Shown here one piece after another: positions 1 through 9,485 of a stretch of DNA of 38,832 bases; position 1 is the stretch's first letter; the number at the start of each line of letters is the position of its first letter. The position numbers and the translations under genes were made by a program. The stretch comes from Desulfobacula sp. (GTDB lineage: Bacteria > Desulfobacterota > Desulfobacteria > Desulfobacterales > Desulfobacteraceae), in the NCBI GenBank assembly GCA_021647625.1, contig JAKIUJ010000019.1:1-38832 (forward strand), read 5' to 3'. A model generated the notes under the pieces. It was not told the DNA's origin and did not search any database. It worked only from the letters and a program-made list of their open reading frames with translations.

Positions 1-604
1 TAGATCCTCCTTAAATATAAAGTGGTTTATATGAAAGAACTAAGCAAACCATTTAAATTCTTTCATGCTTTGTCAAAACCTTTGGTTTTTTGCGCACTCC
101 CTTGGTCGAGTGGCAAAACTGCTCATGGCCGTTTTAAAGAAGAAAAACAGAGTATATGCAATTATTTAAACTCTGTCAATCAGGGCAAACGCATATAGTT
201 TGCCCCATCTCATAACCTCAAATACTCATGTCTTATGGGTAAACGAAACAGATTATTTTATTTCCCACAAGTGTTTGCAAATTTAAAGCTGAAAATACAT
301 GCCGGATTTAAATGCGTTTATCTTTCCTTTCAATTTAATATTTTTTTAAAAATTTAAAAGATTCATTGGGTGTAAAAGCGTATTGGGAAGGGAGCGTAAG
401 ATTAGGACTACCGTCCACAAAACTTATATACCATGCATTGGTGGAGTTTTTTACTAGCGGCAATGCGCAGCCTTGGCCATCTGCCCCATGGATTGCGAAC
501 AACAAAAATATCTTGCTGGTTTGCAGCTTTATTTCATATAATAACAAAATAACTGATCAGCCGTTAACTTAAAAACGATAGATCTCAACAGGATAAAAAA
601 AAGC

Positions 605-1420
605 ATGAAAACATACTTTAAAGCATTGACCATAGCGGGTTCGGACAGTGGCGGCGGTGCAGGCATCCAGGCAGATTTAAAAACTTTTTCCGCCCTGGGC
701 TGCTTTGGCATGTCAGCAATCACTGCCCTGACAGCTCAAAATACCCGGCTTGTAACCGATATATTTCCGGTTCCGCCCCAATTTATCGGTCAGCAGATTG
801 ATGCGGTCTTGGAGGACATTGGCACGGATGCCGTAAAAATCGGCATGCTCCATTCTCCGCAGGTGATTGAAACAGTCGCCAAAAAGCTTGAACAATGGGA
901 CTGCCCCAATATTGTATTGGATCCTGTGATGATTTCCACAAGCGGCAATGCCCTGCTGCAAAAGGATGCAGTTATTGCATTGAAAACCATCCTGATCCCT
1001 AAAGCCACCATTATCACACCCAATCTGCCCGAAGCATCCGTTTTATTAAATCGGGATGTTGAAACGCTGGAAGATATGGAACAGGCAGTAAAAGATCTTG
1101 CTGCATTAGGCTGTAAAAATATTTTACTCAAAGGGGGACACCTGAGTTTTGGGGACGTATGTGATTTTCTCTATCAAAAAAACACCGACACCATAACAAA
1201 ACTGCCCGGGGCTCGTGTCAACACCCCAAACACCCATGGTACCGGTTGTACTCTATCCTCGGCCATTGCGGCCAATCTTGCCAAAGGTATCGCACTTGAA
1301 ACAGCGGTTCTAAATGCCAAATCTTATATCACAGGTGTGCTTTGTGGCGGAGCAGATTTTATAATGGGAAAGGGCCATGGACCGGTCCATCATTTTTACG
1401 ACATCTGGCCTCAAGGCTGA
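605..1420 (+). CDS. thiD: Hydroxymethylpyrimidine/phosphomethylpyrimidine kinase
   Basis: 271-aa [30 protein letters not shown]-terminus and [18 protein letters not shown] motif typical of ThiD. Confidence 0.95.
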   Translation: MKTYFKALTIAGSDSGGGAGIQADLKTFSALGCFGMSAITALTAQNTRLVTDIFPVPPQFIGQQIDAVLEDIGTDAVKIGMLHSPQVIETVAKKLEQWDCPNIVLDPVMISTSGNALLQKDAVIALKTILIPKATIITPNLPEASVLLNRDVETLEDMEQAVKDLAALGCKNILLKGGHLSFGDVCDFLYQKNTDTITKLPGARVNTPNTHGTGCTLSSAIAANLAKGIALETAVLNAKSYITGVLCGGADFIMGKGHGPVHHFYDIWPQG

Positions 1421-1430
1421 CCCGATTATC

Positions 1431-1590
1431 TAAGGAACGGGAATTAAATTAAGTGCCCATAATTAGCAGAAGTTTTTGTCGTATTCAAGGCGCGAGGAGG
1501 AAGCTAAACTAGCTATGTGCCCAACAAGAAACGCAGAAGACGGCGAAAAAAGCAATAATTATGGGTAGGTTATTTAATGTACGTTCCTAA
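1431..1590. repeat. MITE-like repeat with terminal inverted repeats (TAAGGAACGGGAATTAAATTAAGTGCCCATAATTA ... CAATAATTATGGGTAGGTTATTTAATGTACGTTCCTAA)
   Basis: The two ends are imperfect inverted repeats of each other; the right half recurs at about 4319-4399. Confidence 0.75.
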
Positions 1591-2477
1591 GTTAAAAAAG
1601 GTAAAATGGTATCAATAACCATGGATGAATTTTCCATCATTAAGAAATGACCCAGTTTACTCAGCTCGACAAATGTGCAGTTCGGTATCTTCTTTTCCAT
1701 TTTCTTACCTGCCTTGCGATAAAACAGATCTGATGTTTCTCCCCGGACAACCAGAACAGGAACCTTGATATTGGGTGCATGGGTCCATGTATTCAAAGGT
1801 ACCTGCTCATAAATCTGGGCCTCGAATTCCGGATGACAACAAAGCGAATAAGAATCCGTTGTATCCTGTTCAATGGCCGTATCAACATAGGCCTTAACAA
1901 AAGCCTTATCCCAGGATGAAAACATACCCTTGCCCAGATAGTGATCCAAGGCATCTTTTTTTGAAGCAAACTCAGCCTTTTTTGTCCGTGTCATTTTTGG
2001 CAGCGACAGGTATCCGGAAAGGCCCAATCGCCTTACCAATGCAGCCATACTTAAAATATTGGATGGGAATATAATGGGATCCAACAGTATTAATTTTGAA
2101 AACAAATGGGGGTAAAGGGCCGCAGCAGCATAGGTAAAATACCCCCCTATGGAATGCCCGATACCGATCACCGGCGGTTTGGTTATCGAAGAAACCAGAG
2201 TTGCCAGGTCCTTGATAAAGATCTGCCAGTTTTCAACGGTTGCGGTTTGCTCTTTTGTCGAGAATCCATGGCCCCGGACATCACTTGCAAAAATTTGAAA
2301 ATCATGGTTTGCCAGGTCTTTTAAAAAAGGGAGATAGGTGCCGGCACTCAAAGAATTGCCATGGCAAAAATGGATCTGTGTTCCCTGCTCTCCGATTTTG
2401 TGATAATGAAAAAAACCCCGTGGGGTGTTTATAAAATTTCCTTTTATCATATTGTAACCTTCAATGAGCTCAAACAC
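1587..2477 (-). CDS. Alpha/beta hydrolase
   Basis: GIGHSIGGY nucleophile elbow, HFCHGNSLSAGTY oxyanion region, LSKLGHFLMME catalytic His region. Confidence 0.85.
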   Translation of the reverse strand: MFELIEGYNMIKGNFINTPRGFFHYHKIGEQGTQIHFCHGNSLSAGTYLPFLKDLANHDFQIFASDVRGHGFSTKEQTATVENWQIFIKDLATLVSSITKPPVIGIGHSIGGYFTYAAAALYPHLFSKLILLDPIIFPSNILSMAALVRRLGLSGYLSLPKMTRTKKAEFASKKDALDHYLGKGMFSSWDKAFVKAYVDTAIEQDTTDSYSLCCHPEFEAQIYEQVPLNTWTHAPNIKVPVLVVRGETSDLFYRKAGKKMEKKIPNCTFVELSKLGHFLMMENSSMVIDTILPFLT

Positions 2478-3019
2478 TATTTATGGTTCTTAAGATAAAG
2501 CATGGCACACCCTCTTGCATCAGAGAGCGCTTCATGGTGATTGAGTTTTATTCCCTGGTGTTTGCAGCACGCATCCAGTGATGCAGGGCTATACCCTTTT
2601 TCTCTATAAATTTTCAATGTGCATTCCCATGGATTGGTAAGATCCGGTTCTGAAAAATCCAAATCATAGTATTCCAATGTTTTTTTTAATACACTTCTGT
2701 CAAAGGCCTCATTATGGGCAACAATGGTTTTGCCGAAAAAGCGCTTTAAAATTTCAGGATAAACATCGGGAAATAGCGGCGCATGGGCTGTGTCAATTGA
2801 AGTTAAGCCATGAATCTTGGTGTTATAATATGAATATTCATTATCCGGCGGTTTTATCAGTGAGCTGTATTCATCCACAATTTTGCCGTTTTCTATGGTT
2901 GTTATCCCTACGGCACAAGCGCTGTAACGTTTTCCTGTTGCTGTCTCAAAGTCTATGGCACAAAAATTCATCAATTCTCTTTCTTTTTTAGGGTTGATCC
3001 AAAGCTTGATTTGCAACAC
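2477..3019 (-). CDS. 3'-5' exonuclease, DnaQ-like DEDDh family
   Basis: FCAIDFETAT Exo I, IVAHNEAFDRSVL Exo II, HEALSDARGCAML Exo III; start probably at internal MNFCAIDFET. Confidence 0.85.
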   Translation of the reverse strand: MLQIKLWINPKKERELMNFCAIDFETATGKRYSACAVGITTIENGKIVDEYSSLIKPPDNEYSYYNTKIHGLTSIDTAHAPLFPDVYPEILKRFFGKTIVAHNEAFDRSVLKKTLEYYDLDFSEPDLTNPWECTLKIYREKGYSPASLDACCKHQGIKLNHHEALSDARGCAMLYLKNHK

Positions 3020-3567
3020 AAACTATCTTATCCAAATCTTTCATGCAAGTCTGAATCAACAGGACACAGGCAAACCTTTGGGGAATGATTCTAAAGTTAT
3101 TATATTAAAAGGTGGAATGATCAAATTCACTGAGCAGGAAAGTTGATATTCTATAAAATTGAATGGGTGAGATACGGTGGAAAAAACATCTTGGAAAAGT
3201 AAGTGATAATGAAGCAATTTATTGGATTGAAAATATTTACAAATAATTTTTCAAGGGCGATGGTGTAAAAAATCAATCCCCCCGCTTAATCTGAAACACA
3301 ACATCTGTCAAAGGATTAATTTTTTTATTGATTAATAATATCGAATTGTTGTAAAATGGATTAAATTTGAATTGCCCTTGTTCATGATCTTGAACTTCAT
3401 TAAGAAATTCAATTTTCACTTAACCTTCTTCCAGGTTACACGTTCATTTGTTCCAATAAGCTCCTATAAGGTCATCTCGACTTTGATTCCAGTTATTTTG
3501 AATCAATTTTTCCGGAAAGGCAGAATGTGCCCGTTTAAAAAATAAATTCAAAAACAAGGAGTTTTTC

Positions 3568-4248
3568 ATGCTAAAGATATCCGTCCTTACACCGAACTAC
3601 AGTGCTGTTTATGCAAAAGAATTCGAATTGACGGTTTTGTTCAACAGCCTTGTTAAAATGATGCTGACAAACCTGTTGAGCCTTGTAATTGACCTTGTTA
3701 AAGTCAAAAATGCCACACTGGAATTATACCAAAAAAAATCCGTTATCAAAAACGATCAGGTACTGCTGATAAAGGAGGCACAGGAAAATGAAGCCGGCGA
3801 GCTGATCCGATATGTGTATAAAATCAGACAGGACAGCAGCTTTCTGTCGGTTGATGAGGGGATTGATAATATTTCAGTGGACAACGAAAAAAAGCATATC
3901 AGAAAATGCCGGAATTCAGAGCATAATGAACTTTTGATAGGCTGGTTACAGGATGAAGTCGTGGGATATCTGGCCTTCAGATCTAATATGTGGCAAAGAC
4001 TTCGAAGTGCGGGAGAATTTGCCTTTTCTGTTTCAAAAAAGAACTGGGGGTTGGGGATTGGCAGCCACATAATGGTGGCATTGCTGGATTGGGCCAGAAA
4101 ATCAAAAGTAATAAAAACTATTGAATTCCGTGTCAGATCCGATAATAAACGTGCCATTGCAGTTTACAGGAAACTGGGGTTCACTCCAAAACGACCCTTA
4201 CTATGGGGGCCATTTGATTATATCGTTATGAAACGTACCCTACCTTGA
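3568..4248 (+). CDS. GNAT family N-acetyltransferase
   Basis: C-terminal half carries NWGLGIGSHIMVALLDWARK and RVRSDNKRAIAVYRKLGF acetyl-CoA binding pattern. Confidence 0.8.
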   Translation: MLKISVLTPNYSAVYAKEFELTVLFNSLVKMMLTNLLSLVIDLVKVKNATLELYQKKSVIKNDQVLLIKEAQENEAGELIRYVYKIRQDSSFLSVDEGIDNISVDNEKKHIRKCRNSEHNELLIGWLQDEVVGYLAFRSNMWQRLRSAGEFAFSVSKKNWGLGIGSHIMVALLDWARKSKVIKTIEFRVRSDNKRAIAVYRKLGFTPKRPLLWGPFDYIVMKRTLP

Positions 4249-4318
4249 ACGTCCCTAAAATCCGGTCAATTCTTTAACTTGTTTAAGATTATAATGGATT
4301 CATTTGAACAGTGCCGCA

Positions 4319-4399
4319 AGCTATGTGCCCAGCGAGAAACGCAGAAGACGGCGAAAAAAGCAATAATTATGGGTAAGTTATTTAATTCCCGTTCCTTAG
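4319..4399. repeat. Partial (right-half) copy of the 1431-1590 repeat
   Basis: AGCTATGTGCCCAGCGAGAAACGCAGAAGACGGCGAAAAAAGCAATAATTATGGGTAAGTTATTTAATTCCCGTTCCTTAG is nearly identical to the 3' half of the 1431-1590 element. Confidence 0.75.
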
Positions 4400-4651
4400 T
4401 ACAGTTCCTGGAAAAGAAAGAATAGGCTTAAGAGCTAAAAAGAATCTCCACAGAAACGAAAAGAAGTAAAATGGAACAAGGGTCCCGATTGCCATGAAAA
4501 ACCTTAAAATCTGTTGACGGAATCAAAAAGAAATTGTTAAAAAGACAACAGGTTTTAAAAAAAAATAAACACATTAATGGATTTGATCAGGAAAGATTAA
4601 AAGGAAACGATCTCTCTTCTGCCCTATCTATCTGACAAATCCAGGGGGCTT

Positions 4652-5137
4652 ATGCTGAACAAACTCATTCAGGGTTTTACTATCTGTTTTACAATTCTTT
4701 TTGTTCTGCTGGGATGCACCCAGGAGAATAATTTTCTACAGGAAGAATACGCCGGACTGTTTTTGCAGAAAATACTAACAGGCTCAAAGGCAGAAAAGTT
4801 TGTAAACAGACTGCATTCTCAGCAGGTAAGTTCTTCCAAAAATGAAATTGGTTTTTACGAGGGTAAAAACGGCAAGGCCGTCATTTATATTACCTATTAT
4901 GAGACTCCAGACCAGGCCTCTGCCGAGGGATTAAAAATGATCCATAAAATAACCCCCGATAACAAGGTCTTTACTATGGGCCGGTTTTTCGATCTGGATG
5001 GGAGACAAATTTATCGCTGTTTTGGAATGGGTCAGACACATTTTATCTTTTCAAATCATAAACAGCTATTCTGGATCTCTGTTGAAACCATTGTGGCAAA
5101 GCCCTTCCTTCTGACCTTTCTTACTGCTATTCAATAA
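4652..5137 (+). CDS. Putative lipoprotein of unknown function
   Basis: Hydrophobic N-terminus followed by lipobox-like LLGC; no recognised domain. Confidence 0.55.
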   Translation: MLNKLIQGFTICFTILFVLLGCTQENNFLQEEYAGLFLQKILTGSKAEKFVNRLHSQQVSSSKNEIGFYEGKNGKAVIYITYYETPDQASAEGLKMIHKITPDNKVFTMGRFFDLDGRQIYRCFGMGQTHFIFSNHKQLFWISVETIVAKPFLLTFLTAIQ

Positions 5138-5267
5138 CAGGGGTTGACATACAGGCGATGTGGTTGGAAAAATTAAAACTTTCTGGTTTTCCATTACTCT
5201 TTACTGGCGAATTACATTCATCTCAATCCAATCGATTAGATTCGATTATCAGAAATCCAAGCGTTAT

Positions 5268-6071
5268 TCATGTCCGTGCAAGCACCAGAGCATCAACTTG
5301 TCTGGCTCCGTTTTTTAACAATTCTTCTGCAGCTTCATTGCAAGTTGCACCGGTGGTGAACACATCATCAACCAAAAGGATATACTTATTTTTTATTTTT
5401 TTTGGATGAACAACTTGGAATGCATTTTTTAAGTTCTTTTTGCGTTCCTTAATATCAAAACCGGTCTGGGGAGCTGTTTTTTTAATCCGTTTCAGTGAGG
5501 ATAGATCCAGGTGCCAGGATGGGGATAAACCTCTTTTTTTTGCAAACATTTTTTCAAATTTTCTGACCAAAAGATACGCCTGGTTAAACCCTCTTTGTTT
5601 TAGTTTATGACGATGAAGCGGCATGGGCAAAATCAAATCAATATTTGAGTATTCATAATGCTGGAGAAAACAATTGAACAGCATGGGCTCTAAGGTTTTG
5701 AGCAACGACAGCTTTGACTTGTATTTAAATAAGGGGATGGCATCCTGAATTATGCCTTTGTATTCAACCGGTGCCCTGACTTTTCCTAAACAAAGCGGAG
5801 TTCTGATACAGGTTTCACATACATGGCCCTTGTCACTACTATTCGGAAACGTTGAACCACATATGGTGCAATACGGTGAATCAATGACGGATATTCCAAT
5901 TCCGGTACATGCATCGCAAAAAAAACTGTCCAAAAACTTTTCGCCTGCAATTTGCGGGGGAAGATAAACACCGCATTTTACACATTTTGAGGGAAATAAG
6001 AGTTGCTCAAAAAAATAATTGATTAGCTTGATGGTAGATCGAATATTGGGTATCTGCCAGGAATACGCCAT
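5268..6071 (-). CDS. ComF family protein (phosphoribosyltransferase-like)
   Basis: N-terminal paired CxxC zinc motif, RGFNQAYLLVRKFE, and PRPP motif ILLVDDVFTTGATCNEAA. Confidence 0.93.
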   Translation of the reverse strand: MAYSWQIPNIRSTIKLINYFFEQLLFPSKCVKCGVYLPPQIAGEKFLDSFFCDACTGIGISVIDSPYCTICGSTFPNSSDKGHVCETCIRTPLCLGKVRAPVEYKGIIQDAIPLFKYKSKLSLLKTLEPMLFNCFLQHYEYSNIDLILPMPLHRHKLKQRGFNQAYLLVRKFEKMFAKKRGLSPSWHLDLSSLKRIKKTAPQTGFDIKERKKNLKNAFQVVHPKKIKNKYILLVDDVFTTGATCNEAAEELLKNGARQVDALVLART

Positions 6072-6085
6072 TTTTTCACACAGGG

Positions 6086-6829
6086 TCAGGTTCTCTGGCG
6101 AAGGGCCTCAAACATGGCGATACCACCGGCAACCGAGGCGTTCAATGAATTAATTTTACCCAAATTCGGGATAGACAATAAAAAATCACACTCTTTTTTT
6201 ACCAGCGGGCGAATCCCTTTGTGCTCACCGCCAATGACAAGGGCGATATGTCCTGTCAGATCAGACTCATAAATATTTTTATCCCCGTCTGCATCCAGGC
6301 CGGATACCCAGACTCCAACCTCTTTAAGAGACCTTAAAACAGCGGATGTATTTGTAATCATGAAAATATCGGCATGTTCCATGGCACCGGCTGAACTTCG
6401 CGATATCGCAGAAGAAGGCGTAGCAGACCGATCTTTCGGCACAAGAATATAATCAACCCCGGCACAAAGAGCTGTTCTGATAAGTGCGCCGAGATTATGG
6501 GGGTCTTCCATATTCTCAACCACCAGAATAAAACAGGGTGTTTCACTTTTTGCCACACGTTTTGCAACCTCGGTCGCATTACCGGTTGGAAAGTTTGATG
6601 TGCTGGCCGCGATACCCTGATGGTTTGCAAATTGTGTTAATTTATCTAAAATTGCAGGATCCGTCCATTCTATGGGGATGTTATTCTTTTTAGCCATTTT
6701 TTCGATGGTATCGCTTCTTTTACCGGATCGTTTTTTAGACAAAAAAATCTTGTGAAATTTTCTTTTCTTAGCCTTTAAAGCTTCTGTTACACTGTGAAAC
6801 CCGAACAGAATGTCGTATTTCTCTTTCAT
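6086..6829 (-). CDS. rlmB: 23S rRNA (guanosine-2'-O-)-methyltransferase, SpoU/TrmH family
   Basis: FGFHSVTEALKA, VENMEDPHNLGALIRTALCAGVD, VIGGEHKGIRPLVKKECD, SLNASVAGGIAMFEALRQR. Confidence 0.93.
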   Translation of the reverse strand: MKEKYDILFGFHSVTEALKAKKRKFHKIFLSKKRSGKRSDTIEKMAKKNNIPIEWTDPAILDKLTQFANHQGIAASTSNFPTGNATEVAKRVAKSETPCFILVVENMEDPHNLGALIRTALCAGVDYILVPKDRSATPSSAISRSSAGAMEHADIFMITNTSAVLRSLKEVGVWVSGLDADGDKNIYESDLTGHIALVIGGEHKGIRPLVKKECDFLLSIPNLGKINSLNASVAGGIAMFEALRQRT

Positions 6830-7398
6830 TATGCATTCATCTCTTTTTTAAAAATGTCACACAACTCTTCAATGGCACGATCCAAATCGTCATTCAGGAG
6901 GATATGGTTATATCGGTTCTTTTGTGCCATTTCCTGTCTGGCGTTTTCAAGGCGTTTTTCAATAATATCCGCAGAATCGGTACCCCGGCCCAAAAGCCTT
7001 CTCTCAAGTTCTTCAAAAGACGGCGGCATGATAAAAATACAAACAGGTTCAAGACTTGATTCCATGATCTGAAATCCACCCTGGACATCAATATCTAAAA
7101 GCAGGGATTCCCCTTTTGCAAGACTGTCTTCAACAAACTGCCTGGATGTGCCATAATAGTTATCATGCACCTTGGCCCATTCAAGCATTTGTCCCTGGCT
7201 TATTTTCTGCTCAAACTCATCAAAATTGATAAAAAAATAATCAATACCATCCTGTTCCGCACCTCTTGGTGGACGTGTGGTGTGGGATACAGAATATGAC
7301 AGGGTTTTGAACCGTCTTAATAAGTGCTTGATCAAGGTTGTTTTGCCGGCACCTGAGGGTGCAGATACAATAAAAAGTTTACCGCTCTTATCAGGCAT
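6829..7398 (-). CDS. gmk: Guanylate kinase
   Basis: [23 protein letters not shown]-loop, [21 protein letters not shown]. Confidence 0.96.
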   Translation of the reverse strand: MPDKSGKLFIVSAPSGAGKTTLIKHLLRRFKTLSYSVSHTTRPPRGAEQDGIDYFFINFDEFEQKISQGQMLEWAKVHDNYYGTSRQFVEDSLAKGESLLLDIDVQGGFQIMESSLEPVCIFIMPPSFEELERRLLGRGTDSADIIEKRLENARQEMAQKNRYNHILLNDDLDRAIEELCDIFKKEMNA

Positions 7399-7750
7399 TG
7401 GATTTGCCAGTAGTTTTATCGGATGATTTAGCTTCCAGTGGATTCATCAGGGCTTCAAACCGGGCAGCAACCGTTTCCGCCTGGATGGCAGACAAAATAA
7501 TGTGGTTGCTTTCCGTAACAATAATCGCCCTTGTTTTCCGGCCATGGGTCACATCAATCAGGCGTTTTTCCTCCTTTGCTTCATCCTTGACCCGCTTCAT
7601 GGGAGATGAATTGGGAGACAGAATGCCCACTACCTTTTGGGCCACTACAGTGTTTCCAAACCCGATATTCAAAAGGAGTTGTTCCATTTTAACTTTTCCT
7701 TTGTTTTTTTTATGTAAAAGGACTGTGCAAACCCATTTAAGTTCTTTCAT
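7391..7750 (-). CDS. DUF370 / RemA-like protein
   Basis: [72 protein letters not shown]; true start probably internal MEQLLLN at about 7688, and synteny with gmk and yicC. Confidence 0.85.
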   Translation of the reverse strand: MKELKWVCTVLLHKKNKGKVKMEQLLLNIGFGNTVVAQKVVGILSPNSSPMKRVKDEAKEEKRLIDVTHGRKTRAIIVTESNHIILSAIQAETVAARFEALMNPLEAKSSDKTTGKSNA

Positions 7751-7789
7751 GTTGTATTACAGCTGAACATTCAACACCGGTCATATCTG

Positions 7790-8671
7790 CTATTCAATAT
7801 TTTGAACCTGTTCCCGGATCTTTTCAAGCTCTGATTTCAAGTCCACCACCTGGTGAGAAAGAGTAGCTTTCCCGGCTTTTGAACCAATGGTGTTGAACTC
7901 TCTGTTAAACTCCTGGATCAAAAAGTTAAGTTTACGGCCCTGACTTTCTTTGTCATCCATGATCTCTCTAAACATCTTTATATGGCTGTAAAGCCTGACA
8001 ATCTCTTCTGAAACATCGCTTTTGTCAGCCAGGATAGCTGCCTCCTGGGACAACCGAACCGGATCAAGAGCATCCGTATCCGCAGCCAGATATGAAATTC
8101 GCTCCATCAATCTTTTTTTATACATGGGCGGAATCTCTCTGACGTCTATTTCAATCTGTTTTAAATGGGTTTCAATATAGTTGATTCTATCATTCAAGTC
8201 GAAAAAAAGGTTATCCCCTTCAAGTTTACGCATTTTATCAAGTTCAAGACTTGCCTCTTCAATGCAGGGAGAAACGGCCGCCCACAAAGATTTTGTATCC
8301 TGTTCTTTTTTGGCAGGTACAATGATATTTTTCGCAGACAATACAGTGCTGACGTCAATGGTGCCTTTAAGGCCAAGGTCCTGATTGATTTTATCCAACG
8401 CCTTATAATAAGATGCCGCTCTTTTTTCATCCACTTCAAACAAATCAAGATCTTTTGTCTCATCCTGAACGGAAAGCCGTATTTCAACCCGACCGCGGTT
8501 ATGGGTCTTTGAAATAATTTTTTTTATATCATCTTCCACAGCCTGACATGATTCAGGGCAATGCAGAGCGATATCCAGGTAGCGTGAATTGTAAGAACGG
8601 ATGGTCACATCTGCTGTAATCGTGTTATGCGTATGGGATGCCTGTGAAAAGGCGGTCATGCTTTTAATCAT
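7790..8671 (-). CDS. YicC family endoribonuclease/stress-induced protein
   Basis: MIKSMTAFSQ N-terminus, RSYNSRYLDI, C-terminal GRKLNFLIQEFNREFNTIGSKA. Confidence 0.94.
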   Translation of the reverse strand: MIKSMTAFSQASHTHNTITADVTIRSYNSRYLDIALHCPESCQAVEDDIKKIISKTHNRGRVEIRLSVQDETKDLDLFEVDEKRAASYYKALDKINQDLGLKGTIDVSTVLSAKNIIVPAKKEQDTKSLWAAVSPCIEEASLELDKMRKLEGDNLFFDLNDRINYIETHLKQIEIDVREIPPMYKKRLMERISYLAADTDALDPVRLSQEAAILADKSDVSEEIVRLYSHIKMFREIMDDKESQGRKLNFLIQEFNREFNTIGSKAGKATLSHQVVDLKSELEKIREQVQNIE

Positions 8672-9212
8672 GTTCGGTTCCTTTATAAACCTTTAAATCT
8701 AAAAGATATTTATTTCTGGCCTTTGATAAAAAATCGATCAAATTTTTCGAAGCGTAATCCGGATAGGTCCAGTCCAATGTAACAAACCCATCTCTTTTTG
8801 TATACATCAGCGTCAGATCGGCATAGATATTTTTGCCGATATAAATTCTGTGAGAATAATCTTTGCCCGTGGCAAGCACAAACCGGGAGGCAAGAAGATA
8901 TCCAGGATCAATATTCACACAACGCCTGTCAGACTCTGCAAATTGTTTTTCAACAGCATTGGTCTTTTCTTTGATACCGGCAAGATCTTTTTGCTCCATC
9001 AGGTTTTTGAACACAAACACCTTGCGAAACAAAGGAGATCCCATCTCTTTTGCATAATAAACCGTATAATTAAAGTCAAGCCAGGCACTGATCATATCCA
9101 CAGGACCCGCCACCCCTTCAAGTAAGGGATATAGAATTTCAAGGTGTGCTTTATCATTCATAAAGCAGCCGATCACAAGCTTTGCCGGATCAGGTTTTTT
9201 AGGTATACTCAT
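8664..9212 (-). CDS. DUF4416 family protein
   Basis: PKPAKLVIGCF-like N-terminus, FNYTVYYAKEMGSPLFRKVFVFKNL, DPGYLLASRFVLATGKDYSHRIYI; adjacent to YicC. Confidence 0.75.
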   Translation of the reverse strand: MSIPKKPDPAKLVIGCFMNDKAHLEILYPLLEGVAGPVDMISAWLDFNYTVYYAKEMGSPLFRKVFVFKNLMEQKDLAGIKEKTNAVEKQFAESDRRCVNIDPGYLLASRFVLATGKDYSHRIYIGKNIYADLTLMYTKRDGFVTLDWTYPDYASKNLIDFLSKARNKYLLDLKVYKGTEHD

Positions 9213-9215
9213 GTG

Positions 9216-9383
9216 TTACAGTGGTTTTGCCTCGTCAATAAGCATGATGGGGATGTCATCCCTGATTTCATATACCAGTTTGCAAGCCTCACACACCAAG
9301 CCGTCTTCCTTATCGTTTAATTGAATCTCACCCTTGCATTTGGGGCAAACCAGTATTTCCAATAATTCTTTTGAAATTGCCAT
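9216..9383 (-). CDS. Trm112 family protein (short zinc-binding protein)
   Basis: Read by hand (absent from ORF track): MAISKELLEILVCPKCKGEIQLNDKEDGLVCEACKLVYEIRDDIPIMLIDEAKPL*. Confidence 0.85.
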   Translation of the reverse strand: MAISKELLEILVCPKCKGEIQLNDKEDGLVCEACKLVYEIRDDIPIMLIDEAKPL

Positions 9384-9485
9384 TTATTTTCTCCTATACC
9401 TGTTTTTTTGAGTTTACACCCATCTATACGTGCACGATTTATGTTTTTTTATCAGCTTCATCTTCCCGGACCGCACAGCCTTTAA

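Noticed and set aside
335-572. Opposed small ORFs 335-547 (-) and 366-572 (+)
   Set aside because: They overlap on opposite strands, have no recognisable domain or RBS, and may be a decayed gene; not enough to call either.
1-600. Possible TPP or c-di-GMP riboswitch upstream of thiD
   Set aside because: I looked for the TPP core (CUGAGA...ACCUGA) and GEMM-type motifs and did not find a convincing match.
713-1131. Antisense ORFs inside thiD
   Set aside because: Shadow ORFs of a clear coding gene. The same applies to antisense ORFs throughout the track (e.g. 3756-4157, 8165-8512, 10156-10584, 16357-16860, 22411-22764, 37614-37901).
3140-3567. Gap of about 400 bp before the GNAT gene as an ncRNA locus
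   Set aside because: No clear stem-loop, promoter/terminator pair or repeat; cannot be supported.
5158-5409. ORF downstream of the lipoprotein gene
   Set aside because: Antisense to the 3' end of comF with no independent evidence.
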